Shown piece after piece: positions 7,382 through 8,819 of a stretch of 8,819 nucleotides of DNA. A program made the position numbers and the translations under genes. Within the stretch, counting starts at the first letter, position 1. Each line of letters opens with the position of its first letter. The stretch is from Flavobacterium psychrophilum (GTDB taxonomy: Bacteria; Bacteroidota; Bacteroidia; Flavobacteriales; Flavobacteriaceae), in contig CAMDGJ010000121.1 of assembly GCA_945897545.1 (NCBI GenBank), forward strand, positions 1 to 8,819, read 5' to 3'. Under the pieces are notes generated by a model. The model saw only the letters and a program-made list of their open reading frames with translations. It ran no database searches and had not been told where the DNA came from.

Positions 7382-7403
7382 TTGTTAACATTTTTGTTAA
7401 CAA
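7382..7403. repeat. Perfect dyad, 8+8 bases with 6-base spacer (possible operator)
   Basis: TTGTTAAC (7382-7389), spacer ATTTTT, then GTTAACAA (7396-7403). The half-sites are exact reverse complements. Because GTTAAC is itself palindromic, the same bases also read as a direct repeat of TTGTTAACA (7382-7390 and 7394-7402), 12 bases apart. It lies about 52-73 bases upstream of the inferred start of the minus-strand barrel gene, a common place for an activator site. Binding by a protein is inference. Confidence 0.5.
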
Positions 7404-7619
7404 TATTACATTTACAGATGCAAATATTTGTGAAATACCTATAAATATGCTATTAAAAATGACAATTTCACATATTAAAAAACACCAAAAACCTTTTATT
7501 TTAAGGAGATGCTTAAGATTAGAAATTCAAATAACGACCCTCTTGTTATAAAAAAAATCACTCCATCTTAGTATTTTAAAAAATAATCACTATTTTTAAA
7601 AAAAATTAAAGACATTATT

Positions 7620-8162
7620 ATGAAAAAAACAATTTTGGTTACCGCTTTATTAACAATTATGTGTTTCAGTGCTCAAGCTCAATTATTAAAACTGGGGATT
7701 AAGGCAGGATTAAATTATGCTAATTTTTCTGGCACTACTGTTCAAACTGATGCTATTACTAACTATCACGCGGGTTTTGTTGCAAGGGTTGGTTTATCTA
7801 AAGGAATTGCATTGCAGCCAGAATTGTTATACACGACGCAAGGAGCTACTTATAAAAATGCAATCTCAGAGATTACAAACGAATTAGGATATATTGCAAT
7901 TCCAGCTGTTTTAATTATAGATTTAAACAAGACCTTTAGTTTAGAGCTAGGACCACAAGCTTCTTTTTTATTAAGTCAAAAAGACAATTTCGAGGTTAAG
8001 GATGCAAATACATTCGATTTTTCTGTAGTTGGTGGTCTCGGAATAAAAGTAACTAAAAGTATCTTCGTTCAGGCAAGATATGGTTTAGGACTAACTGAAA
8101 TTTCAAAAGATGCAGAAGCTAAAAATTCTGTAGTTCAAGTTTCCGCAGGGATTTTCTTTTAA
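7620..8162 (+). CDS. PorT-family-like outer-membrane beta-barrel protein
   Basis: A 180-residue exported protein with signal peptide MKKTILVTALLTIMCFSAQAQ. The mature start LLKLGIKAGLNYANFSGT and later GFVARVGLSKGIALQPELLYTTQGA are typical of the OMP_b-brl_2 group annotated in Bacteroidetes as 'porin family' or 'PorT family'. Further strands follow: LGYIAIPAVLIIDL, FSLELGPQASFLL, FDFSVVGGLGIKV, IFVQARYGLGLTEI, VVQVSAGIFF. It ends on phenylalanine, the usual C-terminal barrel signal. The family label does not mean it is the PorT gliding/secretion protein: it is shorter and lies outside any visible Por gene context. It is transcribed away from the other two barrel genes, has its own terminator 25 bases downstream, and is followed by aroQ on the same strand. 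Confidence 0.88.
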   Translation: MKKTILVTALLTIMCFSAQAQLLKLGIKAGLNYANFSGTTVQTDAITNYHAGFVARVGLSKGIALQPELLYTTQGATYKNAISEITNELGYIAIPAVLIIDLNKTFSLELGPQASFLLSQKDNFEVKDANTFDFSVVGGLGIKVTKSIFVQARYGLGLTEISKDAEAKNSVVQVSAGIFF

Positions 8163-8186
8163 ATGAATTTAGTTAATTAGTTTACG

Positions 8187-8216
8187 AAAACCGTTCATAA
8201 TTCGAACGGTTTTTTT
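8187..8216 (+). terminator. Terminator of the PorT-like gene, just ahead of aroQ
   Basis: AAAACCGTTC (8187-8196) pairs exactly with GAACGGTTTT (8204-8213) around a seven-base loop, and the plus strand continues with T to 8216. The preceding A run could let it act on the opposite strand too. It ends 20 bases before the aroQ start codon. Confidence 0.9.
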
Positions 8217-8236
8217 ATTTTTACAAAAACATCGTT

Positions 8237-8650
8237 ATGAAAATTTGCATTATCAACGGACCAAACCTCAACTTATTAGGAAAACGCGAGCCAGAGATTT
8301 ATGGCGCACAAACTTTTGAAGATTACTTATCAATACTAAAAAGTAAGTTTCATAATCTTGAACTGAACTACTTTCAAAGCAACATCGAAGGTGAATTGAT
8401 TGGTAAAATTCAAGAATTTGGTTTTTCTTACGATGGTATCATCATAAATGCTGGTGCTTATACTCATACCTCAATAGGCATTGGCGATGCCATAAAAGCA
8501 ATCACAACTCCCGTGGTTGAAGTTCATATTTCGAATACCTTTTCGCGCGAAAGCTTCCGCCATCAATCCTATATTTCAGGAAATGCAAAAGGCGTGATTC
8601 TAGGTTTTGGCATGAAGAGTTATGAATTAGCTGTAATGTCTTTTTTGTAA
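8237..8650 (+). CDS. aroQ: Type II 3-dehydroquinate dehydratase
   Basis: A 137-residue cytosolic enzyme that converts 3-dehydroquinate to 3-dehydroshikimate in the shikimate pathway, acting as a dodecamer in known members. Conserved parts: GPNLNLLGKREPEIYG (8-23) with the catalytic R17 and Y22 on the mobile lid, FQSNIEGELI (46-55), IINAGAYTHTS (69-79) with N71 and H77, VEVHISN (94-100) with catalytic H97, and REXFRHXS (104-111) with R108. All active-site residues are intact and the length is normal. The ATG gives the exact family N-terminus. The start lies only 20 bases after the terminator of the PorT-like gene, so aroQ needs its own promoter or readthrough; I could not name a clear one. An IS630-type transposase converges from the right, and the TAA stop at 8648-8650 contains a TA dinucleotide of the kind IS630 elements target. 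Confidence 0.96.
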   Translation: MKICIINGPNLNLLGKREPEIYGAQTFEDYLSILKSKFHNLELNYFQSNIEGELIGKIQEFGFSYDGIIINAGAYTHTSIGIGDAIKAITTPVVEVHISNTFSRESFRHQSYISGNAKGVILGFGMKSYELAVMSFL

Positions 8651-8819
8651 TTTCCACATCATCCAATAACAAGTAATGGTTAATATTTAATGTCGTATTT
8701 TGTTCCAAAATTATTCAGTACAGCATTTAATTGTTCTTTGAGATTTTCAAAGTCTTTATAAGCATCGAAACCCAACCATTGATATTTTATTCTTCGCCAT
8801 AGAATTTCTATCAGATTTA
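8648..8819 (-). mobile_element. End of an IS630-family insertion sequence (boundary uncertain)
   Basis: The transposase tail at 8680-8819 implies an insertion sequence whose transposase-3' end lies between its stop and aroQ. IS630 elements insert at TA and duplicate it. The TA at 8648-8649, inside the aroQ stop codon, is one possible edge; others nearby are 8666-8667, 8674-8675 and 8681-8682. The terminal inverted repeat cannot be confirmed because the other end is outside the window. Confidence 0.5.
8680..8819 (-). CDS. IS630-family transposase, C-terminal end (runs off the right edge)
   Basis: The last 45 codons of a gene that enters from the right edge, too short to stand out as an ORF but readable on the minus strand. 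The visible protein starts NLIEILWRRIKYQWLGFDAY and ends NFGTKYDIKY. This matches the end of DDE transposases of the IS630 group: the NxIExxWRxxKYxWL block, with the third catalytic acid (E at visible residue 4, bases 8806-8808), then a short helix KDFENLKEQL and an NFGTKY-type tail. The stop is TAA at 8680-8682. Whether the element is complete, or split into two frames as some IS630 members are, cannot be seen. It points toward aroQ with 29 bases between the stop codons. Confidence 0.85.
   Translation of the reverse strand, partial: NLIEILWRRIKYQWLGFDAYKDFENLKEQLNAVLNNFGTKYDIKY

Larger units (their letters stand above)
7310..7619. other. AT-rich intergenic region between divergent beta-barrel genes
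   Basis: These 310 bases carry no ORF with coding character. They hold the minus-strand promoter at 7336-7362 and the dyad at 7382-7403. The right half (7440-7619) is very AT-rich, with A/T runs near 7550-7610 and two similar TATTTTAAAAA-like stretches (7572-7582, 7591-7602). No exact TAnnTTTG was found for the plus-strand gene at 7620. TATTTTTA at 7591-7598 is the nearest -7 form but lacks the final G. No RNA-like hairpin stood out. Confidence 0.7.

Noticed and set aside
7149..7388. A plus-strand open frame of 79 codons overlapping the start and promoter of the barrel gene at 6710-7309.
   Set aside because: It reads antisense through a gene with a clear signal peptide and runs across its promoter; no supporting features.
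8502..8708. A minus-strand open frame of 68 codons overlapping the end of aroQ and the transposase tail.
   Set aside because: It is in a different frame from the recognisable IS630 tail and antisense to conserved aroQ motifs.
1..8819. CRISPR arrays, tRNA or rRNA genes, toxin-antitoxin or defence systems.
   Set aside because: Reading both strands, I saw no regular repeat-spacer pattern, no tRNA-like cloverleaf and no protein recognisable as a defence component.

Overview
The window looks like chromosomal DNA of a member of the Flavobacteriaceae, most likely Flavobacterium or a close relative. The DNA is AT-rich. Two gene leaders carry matches to the Bacteroidetes promoter form (TTG, then TAnnTTTG). 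There is a TonB-dependent receptor with an N-terminal carboxypeptidase-like domain, a large periplasmic M23 peptidase, several small outer-membrane beta-barrel proteins, and an apparent 6S RNA of the flavobacterial type. This assignment rests on protein and motif recognition only; no database search was made.

Left part (1-2286, minus strand): a two-gene unit in which an M23/LytM family peptidase is followed, after a 12-base gap, by the start of a TonB-dependent receptor that runs off the left edge. The receptor appears to start at TTG. Divergent from it (2396-4890, plus strand) lies a cell-division and RNA-metabolism block: a promoter, a small coiled-coil protein, zapA, a 6S RNA gene and rny (ribonuclease Y), closed by a terminator hairpin that can serve both strands because xerD converges on it.

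Right part (4924-8819): xerD (chromosome-dimer resolution recombinase) on the minus strand, then three unrelated-looking small outer-membrane beta-barrel genes. Two are on the minus strand and one on the plus strand, and each has its own terminator. They are followed by aroQ (type II 3-dehydroquinate dehydratase, shikimate pathway) on the plus strand. The right edge contains the last 45 codons of an IS630-family transposase on the minus strand, converging on aroQ. A 310-base intergenic region separates the second and third barrel genes and carries a good promoter and a perfect 8+8 base dyad.

Most of the window is ordinary housekeeping and envelope content. I did not find a convincing undescribed multi-gene system. 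The parts most worth a second look are the 6S RNA gene between zapA and rny, the small coiled-coil protein paired with ZapA, the dyad upstream of the second barrel gene, and the IS630 end beside the aroQ stop codon.
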